From NCBI RefSeq assembly GCF_001649575.2, contig NC_051452.1, positions 6,350,348-6,414,347 of the forward strand: a DNA stretch of 64,000 bases, read 5' to 3'. This document shows positions 1 to 12,700 of this stretch, one piece after another (the stretch's first letter is position 1; every line of letters starts with the position of its first letter). Under the pieces are notes generated by a model. That model was given only the letters and a program-made list of their open reading frames with translations. It did not search any database and was not told the DNA's origin. This stretch comes from Kryptolebias marmoratus (Eukaryota > Chordata > Actinopteri > Cyprinodontiformes > Rivulidae). Both the position numbers and the translations under genes were made by a program.

Positions 1-91
1 AGCTGTGAAAACACACACACACACACACGGATGAGACGACCCTCCCAGGTTTCAAAGCCTCGATGCATCATCTTTTTACCCCGAGGCTCAC
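1..91 (-). other. orc4: orc4 intron, left window edge
   Basis: Intron sequence after the Walker A exon, with an AC dinucleotide microsatellite at 10-28. No exon is visible. Confidence 0.6.
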
Positions 92-786
92 CGTGGTTTT
101 CCCCGCTCCCCTGGGGCCCACGATTAGCACGGAGTTGCTCTCCCCGTGGACGGCGGTCCGTTTCAGCAGCTCCTCGAGGTGCCTGCAGGGACACGGGGAC
201 ACGGGGGACACTCAGGATGTCTTCTCAGGAGGAAAAGCGCCTCGACTAATAAGAACTAATCGTCAGGAGTTGCAGGTGGGTTTCGCCTCCTGCTCCGGAG
301 AGCTGCCGGAGTCGAGTCCAAACCAGCTGGGAGCTTCTCCAGCTGCAAACTGGGCCAGTCCTGTCAGCCAGGTCTGACTGAACTGGGTCACTGTGGAGAC
401 TTCAGCGGCTATTTATAATCAGCTGTTTGACATTTTAGGATTTTTGACCGGAAAAAAATGTCTTTTTTTTTCTAAATTTTCTAAATTATTCTTAACTTAA
501 ACCTCAATCAATTCATTTTTTTTGGAATAAATGTTAATTTCTTCTCAAAGTGGGACAAAAAGCACCAACTTGTGTTGAGCCTCCAATCCCGCCGGTCGCT
601 CAGGGAGCTGATGGCGGCAAAAACGCTCCCGCAAAATCTGATGAACCTGGAAACAGAAAGTGCATCGTTGCATTTTACTCTTTACATCATAAATATAAAT
701 TATAAGAGAATAAGTTAATGTGTGCAAACCTGAGAGACGCATTCTCCTATGGGCAGATGTGCATTCTTGAGTTTCCTCTTACTCAT
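92..786 (-). CDS. orc4: Origin recognition complex subunit 4, N-terminal exons (partial gene)
   Basis: Subunit of the nuclear origin recognition complex, the AAA+ ATPase machine that marks replication origins and helps load MCM helicase. Three coding exons are present on the minus strand: 786-730 (19 codons from the ATG at 784-786), 646-570 and 182-92. All have GT donors and AG acceptors and the phases join. They encode about 75 residues. Exon 2 carries [10 protein letters not shown], which matches the conserved ORC4 N-terminus. Exon 3 carries [18 protein letters not shown] followed by a Walker A motif GPRGAGKT (residues 67-74, Lys73 the phosphate-binding lysine). The donor after codon 75 shows that the gene continues past the left edge of the window. 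The coding part of exon 1 is preceded by a short UTR starting at 804 after a TTTTACAG acceptor. Identification is firm; the rest of the ATPase and the winged-helix region are not in this window. Confidence 0.93.
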
Positions 787-1705
787 GATAATACGACAAA
801 ATGACTGTAAAATGTTAAAAATAGGACATCAGTTCAGAAGGATGCTTTTAATCCCATTTATTCTTAAATATATGCTGTAAAAGAAACTACATGGTTCTCT
901 TTTATTAAATCAAACGGTGCCGTTTGAAAGAGTAATTTTCGAGATCCACTGAGATGCAATTCTGAAAGGTGGGTACGCACTCAATGTAAACAAAGCCCTT
1001 TTATCTCCATATTTTACTAAAAAATCTGACTGTAAATGCGCAGCATTCCATCAAAATTGTCAGACTTCTACATCTCAAACGTCTCTCCCATGGCTGTCGC
1101 TGTTGTTGACCTATTTTCAGACCACTCTTTATAACATGGCGGCACCTTTAATAAACAATTTTATCAGCTGGCTAACTAAACCCATACTAAACTCTGCGAT
1201 TTTAAAATGACCAAACACTATAACTTATATTTAAAATATTACTAGTTCTTTATTATGAACTCAAATGTGGTTCGTAATATATTTTGACATGAGAGCTTTC
1301 ATTCGGCAAAGACTTTATGAAATAAATATTACATTTTTCTAAGCTTTCCGAGAGTTAAAACATGTCCATGTAGTGCCTTTACACAGCTGCCCGAGTGTTT
1401 ACAATGAAAAATAAAAGTTCTTGAAGGGTAATTTCTAAGCCGAATTATAAAACGACTGCTTATTGTTGTGAAATAATCGCAACCAGAACTGGAAATTGCC
1501 TAAAATTAGCCAGCGAGATGAATTTACTGATTTGTCTAAATTAAAGCATAGAGATTGGCGGACGATCCTCTCCTCGCGCCAGGGGCTCGGATCAGCTGTA
1601 AATCAACCCACGCGCTGCGTAATTCTGACTCGAGCCACGTCGTTTGTTTGTTTGTTATTACAACTAACAGAACACCCGGCGTATAGGTAAACAAACGCAG
1701 CTCAC

Positions 1706-1825
1706 CTGAGGATTCCTCCCTGAAGCGTGATCAATCTTCGCGGGAACGCGGCTGGACTGCCGGTGACGACTTCCGGCTTTGACTGGATCTCCCCTCTGAT
1801 TGGCTGATGGGCGCGAAAAAGAAGA
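1706..1825 (-). promoter_or_regulatory. orc4: orc4 promoter and non-coding first exon
   Basis: Read on the minus strand, this CpG-rich block shows an E2F-type element TTTTTCGCGCCC (1809-1820), a CCAAT box (AGCCAATCAG around 1798-1806) and an ETS core CCGGAAGT (1769-1775). About 60 bases of putative 5' UTR follow, ending in a CAG/GTGAGC donor (exon end 1706). This donor can splice to the acceptor at 804/805, 18 bases before the orc4 start codon. E2F sites are common at replication-licensing genes, so the arrangement fits S-phase control; that regulation is inferred. The exact transcription start is not determined. Confidence 0.65.
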
Positions 1826-1849
1826 GTGGAGGAAATGTTTTACATATAT

Positions 1850-4160
1850 TTAATTAAAAATTCATAAAACAAACCAGTAAACCCTGTATTACATTACATT
1901 ATTATGGATTATATATTAATAGTAATAATACCACAAAACAGTGGAAGAAAACTAGTTTTTTCTCTACGGATTGAATAATGTAGACACGTGAATGTCGCCC
2001 CCTACAGGCGAAGAAAGTAACTTCAGCTAATTTAATAGAAATTAAAATTAACTTTTTTATAAAATTAAAGCTTTATTTGTTTGTTTGTTGTATCATTATT
2101 TTTCACATTATTATACAGGACGTTTCTGTCAACAAAAACAGCGTGTTTTAGTTTAAACTTCATAGGGTTTTTCTTTCTTAATCAGACTTTTGTCCTTTTT
2201 TCCAACATATTGTGCTTAGAAATATTGCTATAAACAAACAGATCTAACAGTATTCATTATTTCAGTTTAATTAGTTATGTATGTGTGTAAGAATACCAAA
2301 TATTACAAAAAATATGTTCTCTTAAAAAAAAATAACTGCAAATTTTGAAAAATCAAACTTCTGTAGTAAGAAAATAAAACAAAATAACCTAAGATCTACT
2401 TTCTATTTTACTTATTTTACACACATTTAAATAAAAAAAGTCCAAATAATGTATTTTGAAAATATAAATCGCGTTCACAACCAGTCAGCGGGGGGAAAAG
2501 TGTTTTTGTGTCTGTACTGTTCGCAAAATATCTCATGAACCAGTGAACAATTTTTAATAAAACGGCTACAACTCAGCCAGTTATTTAGATATTGAGCTGA
2601 AAGCTGGTGTGGTAGTAGCTGAGAGTCATCTTTAACACATTATTCAAAGGCTCATAGATCATGTGAGGTCTCACAATATCCCAGCAGATCTCACAGAGAA
2701 CATTTACGAAGGAACTGAAGAGACCTCAACGTATTCTGATGAGGGAAGTCTTTGCAAATGTAGGGAAATATTTTCAAAAGTATAAAAGTTACAAAAACCA
2801 TAACTGACTGCTGAACGAGCCAAACATTTGAATATATGAGAAGCTAAAATAACACAAAGTATGAAGGAATATTTTAAGATTTTAAGAGAAAGGTGCAGGA
2901 AAACAAATTTACAGCATTAGAAAGTGACTAGTTGGTTCTGAACATGTAGTTTAACCTGAAGAAGAATAAAAACACAAACAACTCCAACTTTAATAAAACA
3001 AAACCTCAGTTTTTTAAAGCTTTTGTCTATTGATATTATTTGAGCCTTTTTGATTCACTTTTTTAAATCAGACGTGTGAGTTTGTTCCTTAGTCGGTTTC
3101 TGTGTAATAACTGACTTTAGGGTCTCAGATCAAGAATAATAAATGTTTTAACTCACTTCTGTTTTTGAAAAGATGTCAGAAAATGAAGCAAAAACTTGGT
3201 TCAGATTGCAGCTTTGTGCCTTTTTTCATTAATAGCTTTACTTTTTTAAAACCAAAACCTCCAAACAGACAAAAACAAACAAAAAAAGCTTTACTGGGAA
3301 TTACTGCAAATTATTAATATAATTTAAAAAAGGTTTTTTATTCAGAAATTAAAGTAAAAACATTTCTTTAAATCAAGGCAAAGCTGCAGTTTGTAAAAAG
3401 TTTTAATTTCTGAACATGACAGATGTAATAAACCCTAAAATAAATACTTTGTTCTAACGCAGCTGGTGAGAAAAGAGGTTTTTATTTTAAAATCATAAAC
3501 AAGTCAAAGAAAATTACTTAAATGTTGATTTTCTTTAAAAATGAGTAAAAACTAAAGAGTTGGCTCATTTTATTTTTATTTTTTCAGACTTTCATGCATT
3601 TTGTGAAATTAGTTTCCCTTTTTGTTGTTTTATACAATTTTTTTTTGTAAAATGTTGATTTGTTTTCTATTTTTTGGTGAGTTTATTTGTTTCCCGAAAA
3701 ACCTATTTATATTGTTTCCCCCTCAGAATATTTTGTTAACTTTTATGTTTTGTTTTTGTGTTTTTTTTTCTTTTTTGTGTGTATTTCTAATAGTATTCTG
3801 GTTTATTTTTGTGTTTTTAAGTCATTTCTTATAATATTTATATTTTTGTGTGTTATTTTGTATGTTGTAGCCTTTTGGTTGTCTTCTGGAGTGTTGTTTG
3901 TATTTTTATGTTGTGTTTTGAAAAATGCTCATTTTTATGTTGTTTTTTTATCCTGTTTTAAATCCTATCTGTTCTGTTAGTGTGATTTCTTTAGCTGAAT
4001 TGTTTTGTGAATCCTGCGGTTTATGATCCACGCTGTAAAATGTTAAATCTTGTGTTTAGTGTTTGTGTTTCATTGAGAGTTTGTGGCTCTGTGGTGGTGT
4101 TTTTGTTGTGTTTTGTCACATTTCTTTGACTCCTGATCAGTGTCAGTCCTCCCTGCACCT
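1850..4160. other. AT-rich intergenic spacer between orc4 and mbd5
   Basis: Strongly AT-rich sequence with many homopolymer runs and no reading frame of coding character. It contains one copy of the dispersed repeat family (about 2517-2760). A TTT-rich stretch (3590-4000) produces hydrophobic open frames that are only base-composition artefacts. No gene is visible here. Confidence 0.6.
2517..2760 (+). repeat. Dispersed repeat family copy (2.5 kb)
   Basis: Contains the family word GCAAAATATCTCATGAACC (2523-2541) and the later word GGTAGTAGCTGAGAGTCATC (2611-2630). A tail mentioning TCACAATATC and CTCACAGAGAACATT extends to about 2760. This is the fullest example of the 3' part of the family. 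The 5' GGCGGGCGATCATG module and the CAAGATGGCCGCC module are missing here, suggesting an internally deleted copy. Confidence 0.6.
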
Positions 4161-4169
4161 TCCTGCGGT

Positions 4170-5000
4170 TCCGTGTGACTCATCCCACCCACGTCTCCAG
4201 CTGTTCCAGCGGTTCCGGGCCCACATGTGTTGCTTTTCAGAACGAGCTCTTCTCGTATTTTGTGCGCTCTGGAGTAAAAAACGTGTATCACCTCTCCCAT
4301 CTGCTGCCTGGCCGCGCATGCGCGGTGCGGCTCTCCATCATTTCCAATATTCCAGTGTAGGAGAAGCAGCAGAGGCAGAGAACTAATGGGTAGGCTTCTT
4401 TTTCTTATTTTTCTCATCCTCAGAGGCGCTCCGCTGCGGCCCCGTTTCTCTCTTTCTGCGCCGGAACGCACACGCTGGGGTGTCCGGGTAAGAGGGGACG
4501 GTTTGCGGGTCTAATTAGGCTCAGGCACAAACGGTAGAGCCTGAAAAAGCCTCTTCATCTGCATCGGGTTAGCACGGCTGTTAGCCTAGCATGCTAAGCT
4601 AACCAGCGCTAACTCGGCCTGGCCCTGGCCTCTGCCTGGCCCCCTTGGCTCGAAACCCAACGCGGGCCTAGCTAATGTATTTCTTCCCGTTTGGTTTATT
4701 TTAATTTATTTATTTTGGGCCGTTTAGAGTCGGAATCCGGCCTGGAAGCCCCCCGGGCGCGTACACACCCGGTTCCGGTTCGGTTGCAGTGTGGTTCTGT
4801 TGCAGCTTCGCTACCAAGCAGCGGCAGCTCGACAGCTGACGCTCGGCTGCTAGCCGTCCAGCTAGCCCCCGGAGCTGGGTCCGGCGCCCCGGAGGGGAGG
4901 TGGGGGTGGGGGGGCTCGGACCGGACCGTTTCGGCTCTTTGACTCGGTGCCTTTCTGTTGCTTTTCTTCTTGTTGGACTCGGGACCCCTCGAACCGTGGG
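4170..5000 (+). promoter_or_regulatory. mbd5: Candidate mbd5 promoter / CpG island with first non-coding exon
   Basis: The base composition switches sharply from AT-rich to CpG-rich here. A perfect palindromic NRF1-type site CGCGCATGCGCG lies at 4313-4324. A candidate 5' UTR exon ends at 4487 before a strong donor GGTAAGAGG. The block lies between orc4, which runs leftward, and the mbd5 coding exons, which run rightward, the same head-to-head order known for mammalian ORC4 and MBD5. Assignment to mbd5 rests on position and strand, because no spliced transcript can be seen. Confidence 0.5.
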
Positions 5001-7139
5001 AACCGAACCTGGACCTGAGCAGCAGCTAACGGCTAACGTTTTTTTTTTTTTTTTGTGATTTTTTTTTTTTTTTCAACAGCAGCTCCCAGCTGATGGGCTA
5101 ATTAGCTCTCATTTAGGCACCTTTGGCTGTTTCCTTGTGGCCTTTAGCTGTTTAGCTGTGAGGACAGGTGGTCCAGCTGTCACCCCTGATCATTATGACA
5201 GATTATTTATGACGGGCTACAAACAAATCTGGGCTCAGGTTTGCAGGGTTTAATGTTTAATTTGGGGTTTTATATATACCCCTGCTCAGTGAGAGGACAT
5301 CAGGACAGCTTAGCTCACCTTATCGGTGGTTTTAGTGCAGGTCCTGCTTATTAAATAAAAAAAATGTGCAGAAATGAATTAATCAGCGTGCTAAAATTTA
5401 CTTAAAGGCACTAAATGCAACATCATAAAGACTATATAATATATGTAATTAAAAAATAAATATATAAAGGAACAGGATCTACAGTTTTCTGTCTCGCGTA
5501 TCGATGGTTCACGTTCCTGCCGCCGTTTCTTTACCCACGAAAACAGCCGAAGTGACTGCAAACAGGTGGACAGTTGGGTTGTTTTGCTGCGTCTTTATGT
5601 TCAGATTCAAAATGGACGTGAGAGTGCTTTGTTTACATTGAGAGCATACCCGCGTTTCATGTCAACACGTCTGGATTAAACCTTTTTATGTCTGATTTCA
5701 TAGCTTGTCGTGAGTACCTCTAAGTTTATATAAATGTATATTTATTATCTGGTGTTTTTGCTTTTCTGTAAAATAATCAAAGCGTTTAAATTTAATAAAC
5801 CCTGCTCAGAAACTTATAACAACTTAAACTTTATAGTTAAACTTATTTGGCAACAAGCTCTTCCTCCTGTTCAGATACTTCGTTTTATTTTATAAAAAGA
5901 CTTTCATCTTTTCCGATTTGCGTTTCCAACCTTCACCCTGAATCCTTTGTCTAATGGATAAAAATCTTAACATATTTTATTTTTTTAATATAAATTAATT
6001 GATTTGTGTGTATTAGATGTTAATGTTATGACACATTTATTCTTTTAAAAGTCATTTGTTTTTGATTTATAGTTATATTTATTCTGGATAAGATGCATTA
6101 CCTAAAACTAGAGGTGCACGAAGACGATATTCCGACAAATTGAGGGTTTTAAAAAAAATCTTTTAAGGTAAAAGTTTTCATTACAAACTCAGATTTCATG
6201 GATTCTTATTTAAACTGTGACCTTTGAACTCAGGGTTCCAGATTATGGTTCAGCCAGTTTTTTTTATTTTTCTTGTCACAGTACTAAAACAGAAATATGA
6301 AATTAAATTCACTGGATAAACCCTGTTTTATCAGATTACAGAAATTTATTTAAAGAAGATTTTAAACGTTACTTATGTCTTCCTGCTTAATCACGTCTTT
6401 TATTGGTTTCTACTTAAACTATTTTGCTTCAACTCGTTTAAAAAGCCCTGAAACTTACAAAGATTTCACGCCAGAAAGAGATAAAATGCATAAGTGAAGT
6501 CACTAAATGGCGGTGACGAGCTCTGACAGGCTGAGTGGAAATTACAGTGAAACTCCTGTGTGTTTATTATTATTTTAATCACAGAAACAACAAATTAAAC
6601 CTGAGATAAACAGGACAGCAGCAGTCATCAAATGACTGTGTGAACTTGGCTCTTCCTCTCAGCACGTAGCTGCAGAGGCTGCAGGAGGGCGGGGAAGCTG
6701 CTCTCGCAGCATGGTTTGAGTTGCTGCTCGGTCCTAAAGCCTGACCTGTTTGTTTAAAATGCCGCTTCAAAATTTAAAGTGTTGAAAACGGATAAAATCG
6801 TGACTTTTTTTCAGTTTTTTTTGTTGTTAGAATCTTGTGAGATTTCACCCGATATCTCATCAATACTACTGAGAACAGAAAAACTTTGTTTTCTAATTGA
6901 ATAATATAATCATCTTCATTTATCTTAAATGTGAAGAGCAGGCTGAGAGTCAATCTGAAACAAGTAAAGTTTGAAACAGGAGCTGTGGACGTTCTGACTG
7001 GCACATCATGAATAAATTGTCCGTCCGTTCAGAGTCGTGGGCAGCTGGTGCTTTACCTCCAGCTGTTCTGGACGAGAGGCGAAGTGTCGGCTGTTTTAGG
7101 TCATCTGTTGTGCCCGAATCTCACGTATAATCCATTTCA

Positions 7140-7740
7140 ATCTCAGGCTGCGTTCACACCTGATAGTCCCATAGACTCGGTCCGACTGGGGACAAAAACT
7201 ACAACATTTGGTCCATTTTCAGCTGTTGCTGTTCACGTTCACGCTGCATCGAGTCCATCGAGTCGATCGAGACAAATCCTTTGAGCGACCTGTTCCCCTC
7301 TTCGCCTGTGGTGGCACCGCACCGAGAACTACTGAAGGAAACAACACGAAAACCTCTGAAGAAGACGCTGAGCGCAGCTTCCTTCTCCTGGGAAAGTGGC
7401 GGTTTTAGGATTTACACCTGCTCTTCACTCCACGTCCGACCACGAGACTTTTATCCCGCCAGTGGCAGAAAGGCACGTTTGTTTTGGTCGTATTTACCCA
7501 GAAGGCCCTGCGCTGTAGTCCGCTTCCTGCTTTTGGAGCGGCCTGCGTTCACGTACGCATTCGAACCGCGTCAGAGTTGACTTCAACTGAACCGAGACAG
7601 AAATTTTTAGGCGGACTAGAGTTTGCTTATTTGGTGCTCGTCAGAGTTGGATTGGGCAAACGAACCGGAGCTCGATTAAAGCGGACTGACACCAAAAGTA
7701 CTCGCAGCTCCATAAACTGTGGCGTGTCGGTTTTACTCCC
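7140..7740. mobile_element. Possible degenerate DNA transposon or MITE
   Basis: This block is GC- and CpG-richer than its surroundings. It repeats the words GTTCACAC/GTTCACG and CGAACCG with GGTCCGACTGG and GCGGACTGACAC, in both orientations. Similar vocabulary is typical of common non-autonomous DNA elements in fish genomes. I could not define terminal inverted repeats or a target-site duplication, and the open frames here have no recognisable domain. Confidence 0.3.
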
Positions 7741-10591
7741 TGTGAAAAGCCCGCAGTGGGATGGAACCAGAACCAGAATCTCACGGGATGTTCGCCGAGG
7801 TTCCTGGCTTCAAAACTTTACGGGACAAGTTTTCTCGCAGGGGTCTGAAACTCTCTTTAGTTTCCATAATTCAAGAGTGTGAGAAAGTTCCCAGATTTCT
7901 TCAGACGTTGGTATAAACGAGTCATTCCGTTTGGTTCAAATAAAAATGATCATATTTTGTCTCCATCGGTCGCAGCGGCGCGAGATTCTGACTAATTTAA
8001 TCTCGAGTCGCTTGATGTAAGGGTAGCTTTAACATTTGGTTTGTAAAAGCTAAGGTACGGGTATTTATTTATCCTTTAAAATGAGTAAAAGTCAAAAGGA
8101 GAATATTCAGTAACTCTTTGTTGCATATATAAAAAGGTAAAAACCAGAAAATATCACTGACTTATTGCTTCATCTGAGAGCTGACGCACCTGAAACACAA
8201 AAAACCCTGAGCATTAAAAACTGTTTATACGCCCCCCCNGGAAACCTTACTTATAGAACAAAATGTTAAAACCTTCAGGGTTTATTTGAAGTTTATTAAA
8301 TCTGCATCTGAGAGAAAAATCCCTTTAAATGACCAAATCAAACAAGTTAAAATGATCGTTTATAATGCTCCAAACAGACTTTAACGTGAAATAACTTCAC
8401 CTTTTATGACATAAAGACGCGTCTGCTTTTAGAAACTCAGCTCGTTCTGTTTGTTTGTCATTAGTTTTAGTTGTTTGATGCTCAGATGAGACTTTAGTTA
8501 AACATTTAGTTCAGATCCGGGTTTAAATTTAACAGAATAATGCTGGCGGCTGATCACTTTTATGGCAGTTTGTCGATGTTTTGGCGTGAATCATCAGCAT
8601 CAGACGAAGCTTCTTCTCCAACCAGGAGGTTCTTCGCTCTCAGGACGAGCTGAGGCGTTCAGGAAACAGGCGGCGCGCTGTTTTTACTCAAATTAAATCA
8701 CAGATATCAAACTTTAACGATCGCCACAGAGACCTAAGAGCCGCCGCAATGCTTCCTGAATCTTGTGAAGTGTTTAAACGTTCCACATAAAACCGTATCA
8801 CGAAGCGTGCGCGGGCTGATTTTATTCTTTGAAATTTATTTTAGATGGAACGTTTTCATTTACACGAACTGCTGTTTTAATGGACCGCAAATTCAATTAC
8901 TCAGACATCTTTAGCTGTGGTTCTGTGCGCCGTTCAGTGCTTTTTCTTATAAATCTCTTCTTTTTTTTCCCCATTTAATTTAAAAACAACATTATTTTAA
9001 GTCTTCAGGAGTTGTTCATTTACATTCTCTCTTCTTATTATTTTTGTAATTTGACTCCAGAACAGTTAGAAACCCAAATCTTGCACTTTAGGACGTCTAA
9101 TTTTCCTCCAGAAGTTTAATTTTAGTTTAATCTTATTTCTAACAGCCTTCCCCAACGTTTACAGGACACCACAAAATAAAAGTTTAATAAAACTTTCTAA
9201 TCGAAATTCGAAATACTGGCTTAAAGCCTGACAAATAAATAAAATGAAGCACTTATTGTTTGTGTGTTTGAAAAGGCCTGAATGTTTATTATTTTGGAGG
9301 AGTTCGGTCACGTGGCTTCGTCCCTCAGAAAGAAACGAATAAAACACTAATTTAAAAATAATAATGGAGACTGAAACGTGACCAAATGTTTCTGTTTCCC
9401 ATCAGATGGTTGTTTTATTTCTCCAGTTAAGATGTTTTCTTCTCAGTCTGGTGATTTCCAGCCAACAGGAGCTGTTTTCCCAGCACACCGGACAAAAATA
9501 TTTTCTTTTAGACTTGAAATATCTTTTCTTAAAACAGCAAAGGCTACAAAACTCTCCGAAACGCCGGCGTTAATCAAACATGGAGTCAAAAGGTTTCCTC
9601 AAAAATGTCACGTCACAATTACTTTTAAAACTATTTTTGTTCTTTTGGAAGTTACAAAACAATTCAAAACTATTTTTAAGTTCTATAAGGAACCCGTGGA
9701 TGTACTGGAACACCCAGAACATTTAAAATCAACAGAATTTAAACCAAAACGTGACCAGTTTTTTTATTTATATCTATATTTAAGATCAAGACTTGACATT
9801 TTTATTTAATCACTAATATCGATAAATTAAAATTTTTAAATTTAATTTAAATAGAGTCAACAGGCTGTTTTATTTATAGTTATAGTTTATTTTTTATTCT
9901 AAAGTAATTGTACCTTTATTTCCACTTCTGCTGTTTGTACAGTCACATTAAGAGCCTGACAGGCTGATGTTAGCTAATTAATTAGCTTGTTATTAGTAGC
10001 TAATATGCTAACTCTTGTAGCTTGTTGCAAATGTTTGTAGCCTTGAAGAGAGAAGGCGAGTAGACAAGTTAAGATGTGTTATCTGTTAATAAAACCTAAA
10101 ACCAACTAAACTGACGTCGTTAATTTAAACATTTAAGGGATCTCCCCCCTGTAACGGCGTCGTGAAGCAAGAGGAAGGAGGAGCGTCGCTCGCACGTAAC
10201 AGTTGTCTTCTCACTTGGAGGAAAGCCAAATCTGTTCTCGTACAGAACAGCTGAATTATTCTGCTCCAGTTTGAATTCTCGGCTCTGATTGGTCGATCCT
10301 CGTTTCTCTTTAAGTGAACTGGACGTCTCCTACGATCTCGTCGACATGTTCCAACCCTTCACCATCTAATATAATAAAAATATCACACCTAGCTCACATA
10401 TTTACTTAAAATCTTACTTTAGTAGCTTAAAAAGCCGAACCAACTCATACTGAAAGCCAAAAAAACCTTGCAGATTAAACAAACCACCATTTTGACCCCT
10501 TCGGCCCTCAGCAGCTGTCTGAACCCAGTTCCTCCTGAATCTGTCTCAGCATCGCGCGTACTCCGACCTTGGTTTAAAACCTCGGCACGCA

Positions 10592-10790
10592 AAGAGGCGG
10601 GCGATAAGCATTCCTTCAATCAACTCTGCTCTTTAATTCAGAACCCTCCGTTTTTGGAAAACCAGCCAAAGTAACGGCAATTATTTATCAAAACGTTACG
10701 AATTTACGTTGCAATAAACGTGCTTAAATGACATTTAAATTTAAAGGCTGAGCAGCTCTTGAAGGAATGCCTATCACCCGCCTTCTGCTT
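10592..10790. mobile_element. Short inverted-repeat element (MITE-like)
   Basis: The left arm reads GGCGGGCGATAAGCATTCCT (from about 10596). The right arm, read in reverse complement, is GGCGGGTGATAGGCATTCCT (ending about 10783). The arms are about 25 bases with two differences and enclose about 140 bases. The arm sequence is also the 5' module of the dispersed repeat family seen at 43531, 48304 and 62959, so this is probably a solo or miniature derivative of it. Confidence 0.55.
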
Positions 10791-10904
10791 GATCTCAGAT
10801 AGTTGTTGGAGATTCAAATGTCTCGGCGTTTCCCCGTGTGGGTCACGGAGGATCTTTGAGTTTCATGTTAGGTAGTTGGTAACTTTAAGTCTGTTGTTTG
10901 TCCC

Positions 10905-11030
10905 TCTGTGTCCCTGCGATGGACTGGAGACCTGTCCAGGGTGTCCCCCGCCTCTCGCACAGTGACGGCTGGAGATAGGCAGCAGCTCCGGTGAGAAGAA
11001 GCGGATCAAGAAAATGGATGTTTTCGCTGA
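10905..11030 (+). repeat. LINE 3'-tail-like fragment
   Basis: Contains GGAGACCTGTCCAGGGTGTC, then CCCGCCTCTCGC, GCTGGAGATAGGCAGCAGCT, and finally AAGCGGATCAAGAAAATGGATG. This ordered set of words is the widespread 3' tail of L2/CR1-type LINEs and their SINE partners in fish. Only the tail is present, as expected of a 5'-truncated insertion. The exact clade is uncertain. Confidence 0.55.
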
Positions 11031-12596
11031 TGTAAATCAGAAAATAGTTGGTTTTTATGTTAGAGACGAGTCATTCACTGCACCGAGCATCATATTCCCG
11101 GTCAGGGTTGGTAAAATGTCTGATTTCTTCGTCTTATCGTCTCTGTCTCCTGCAACATATAGAGGTTACAGATAAAAACACAACCAGCCGGAGCTGATGA
11201 TTCACGGTTCTTCTGTTTGTAATAAACGTACGTCAGCTGGGTGCCTTTCTTTAAAAGGTTTGGCTTTAAACTTACCTCTGAAGCTTTGGATGTCAATATT
11301 TTCACCAAAAAAAGGCCGATAATGATTGAACTGTTGGTGCTTTTTAATGTATTCATAACGTCCTGACTCACGTCTCTCACGTCCTCTTCCTCTGTCTTTT
11401 CTGCTGTTGCAAACATTAAACGTGAAAAGGCCAAAAGCACATAAAGATGAGCTTCCTGTCCAGAAGGTTGGAGATTAGTGTGTCGTTTTAACCGAACGTG
11501 TTGCTGGTTTAGAGATGAGACGGGCACTAAAACGATTTAAATGAATGCTTGTTTGCAACAACAAAAGAAGCGTGCTTTACCCAAGGTGAATAAAACATAT
11601 AGCTTAGACACTTTCTGTCGTTCCTAATAAAAATATCTTTGATTTGAGGCCTTTTTAATCATGTCACCTTCTAATGTGAGCCAATAACAAACACAAAAAG
11701 CTAAACAGAAACGGCAGCACTGCTCTATATGTTGGAGGAAAAAAAAACATCTCTCTGATGGAAATTGTTATCTTCATTTTTGCCAAACATGAAGCAGTGG
11801 GAAATTAGATTTTAATGATGCGACGGTTTCCCTGATAAGAAGCCGCAGATCTCTCCTGAGATGATGATTTTACTGCCGCCTGACAAACAGCATAAATTCA
11901 ACCGCTGCCTTGGTTTGTTTTTTTTTATAATCGAGCTTGCTCTTCTCCAACGCTGGCTTCGGTTTCAGCAGCTCGCGGCCCAATTATGAGTCAGCAGCAC
12001 CGGAGGTCGAGACGAGGCTCTGCCTGGAGCTGTGTCCAAGATTGAACTCTGAGCCCAAAGAAAGATGGAGAACTCAGGATTCAGCAGCGGAAAGTTTAAA
12101 GAATTACAACCTCCTGCTGAAGGCCTGACAAAATGTGCCGTTTTTAAACGTTTGTTTAGATTTTTTTATGCTTCTGATACAATTAAATGTTTGTTTGAAG
12201 TTTAATTTAACTGAAACTCTTCAGGGTTCGAAAACGGCAAATCGTCTTTGTTTACATCTAAATTCAGCAAAAGTTAAAGAAATTCCCCGGTTAGAGTTGG
12301 GAATATCTCGGCTCAGTTAGTCTGATTTTAGCCCCAGCTTTTGTTTTAACGCTCAATATCTGTCCGACTGTCAGGAGTGAACTCGTCAGTGTTCAAATGT
12401 AAACAAACAACTCGTAATTGTTGGCAACAAAACACGACTGTGCTGATTTCACTCATTTATTCTAAATTAAGCTTTTAGTAGTGAATGATGCTGATTTAGT
12501 GATTATTTTTTGTCCCAGATGATGCAAAAAAACTGCATTCGCATTTGTAACTCACATTTTTTACGTTTTTCTTGTCTGTTTTTGTTTATTTGAAGC

Positions 12597-12700
12597 GTTA
12601 GCAAAATATCTCCTGAGCCACCAGACGAATTTGAATGAAACTCTGACGCGACGTTTGTCGATTTTAATCAGCCGATGTTGGCCACTTTATAAAAGTCTTA
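12597..12700 (+). repeat. Dispersed repeat family fragment (12.6 kb)
   Basis: Begins with GTTAGCAAAATATCTCCTGA, continues with the 'GACGAATTTGAATGAAACTCT' type stretch, and ends near GATTTTAATCAGCCGATGTTGGCC. Only the 5' part of the family is retained. Confidence 0.5.

Noticed and set aside
3622..3980. Hydrophobic open frames resembling small membrane proteins
   Set aside because: They arise from a T-rich tract (TTT, TGT codons) in an AT-rich spacer and lack any homology or gene context.
4070..4471. A 133-residue minus-strand frame overlapping the mbd5 CpG block
   Set aside because: No domain or splice support; it runs opposite the candidate mbd5 first exon and fits composition bias.
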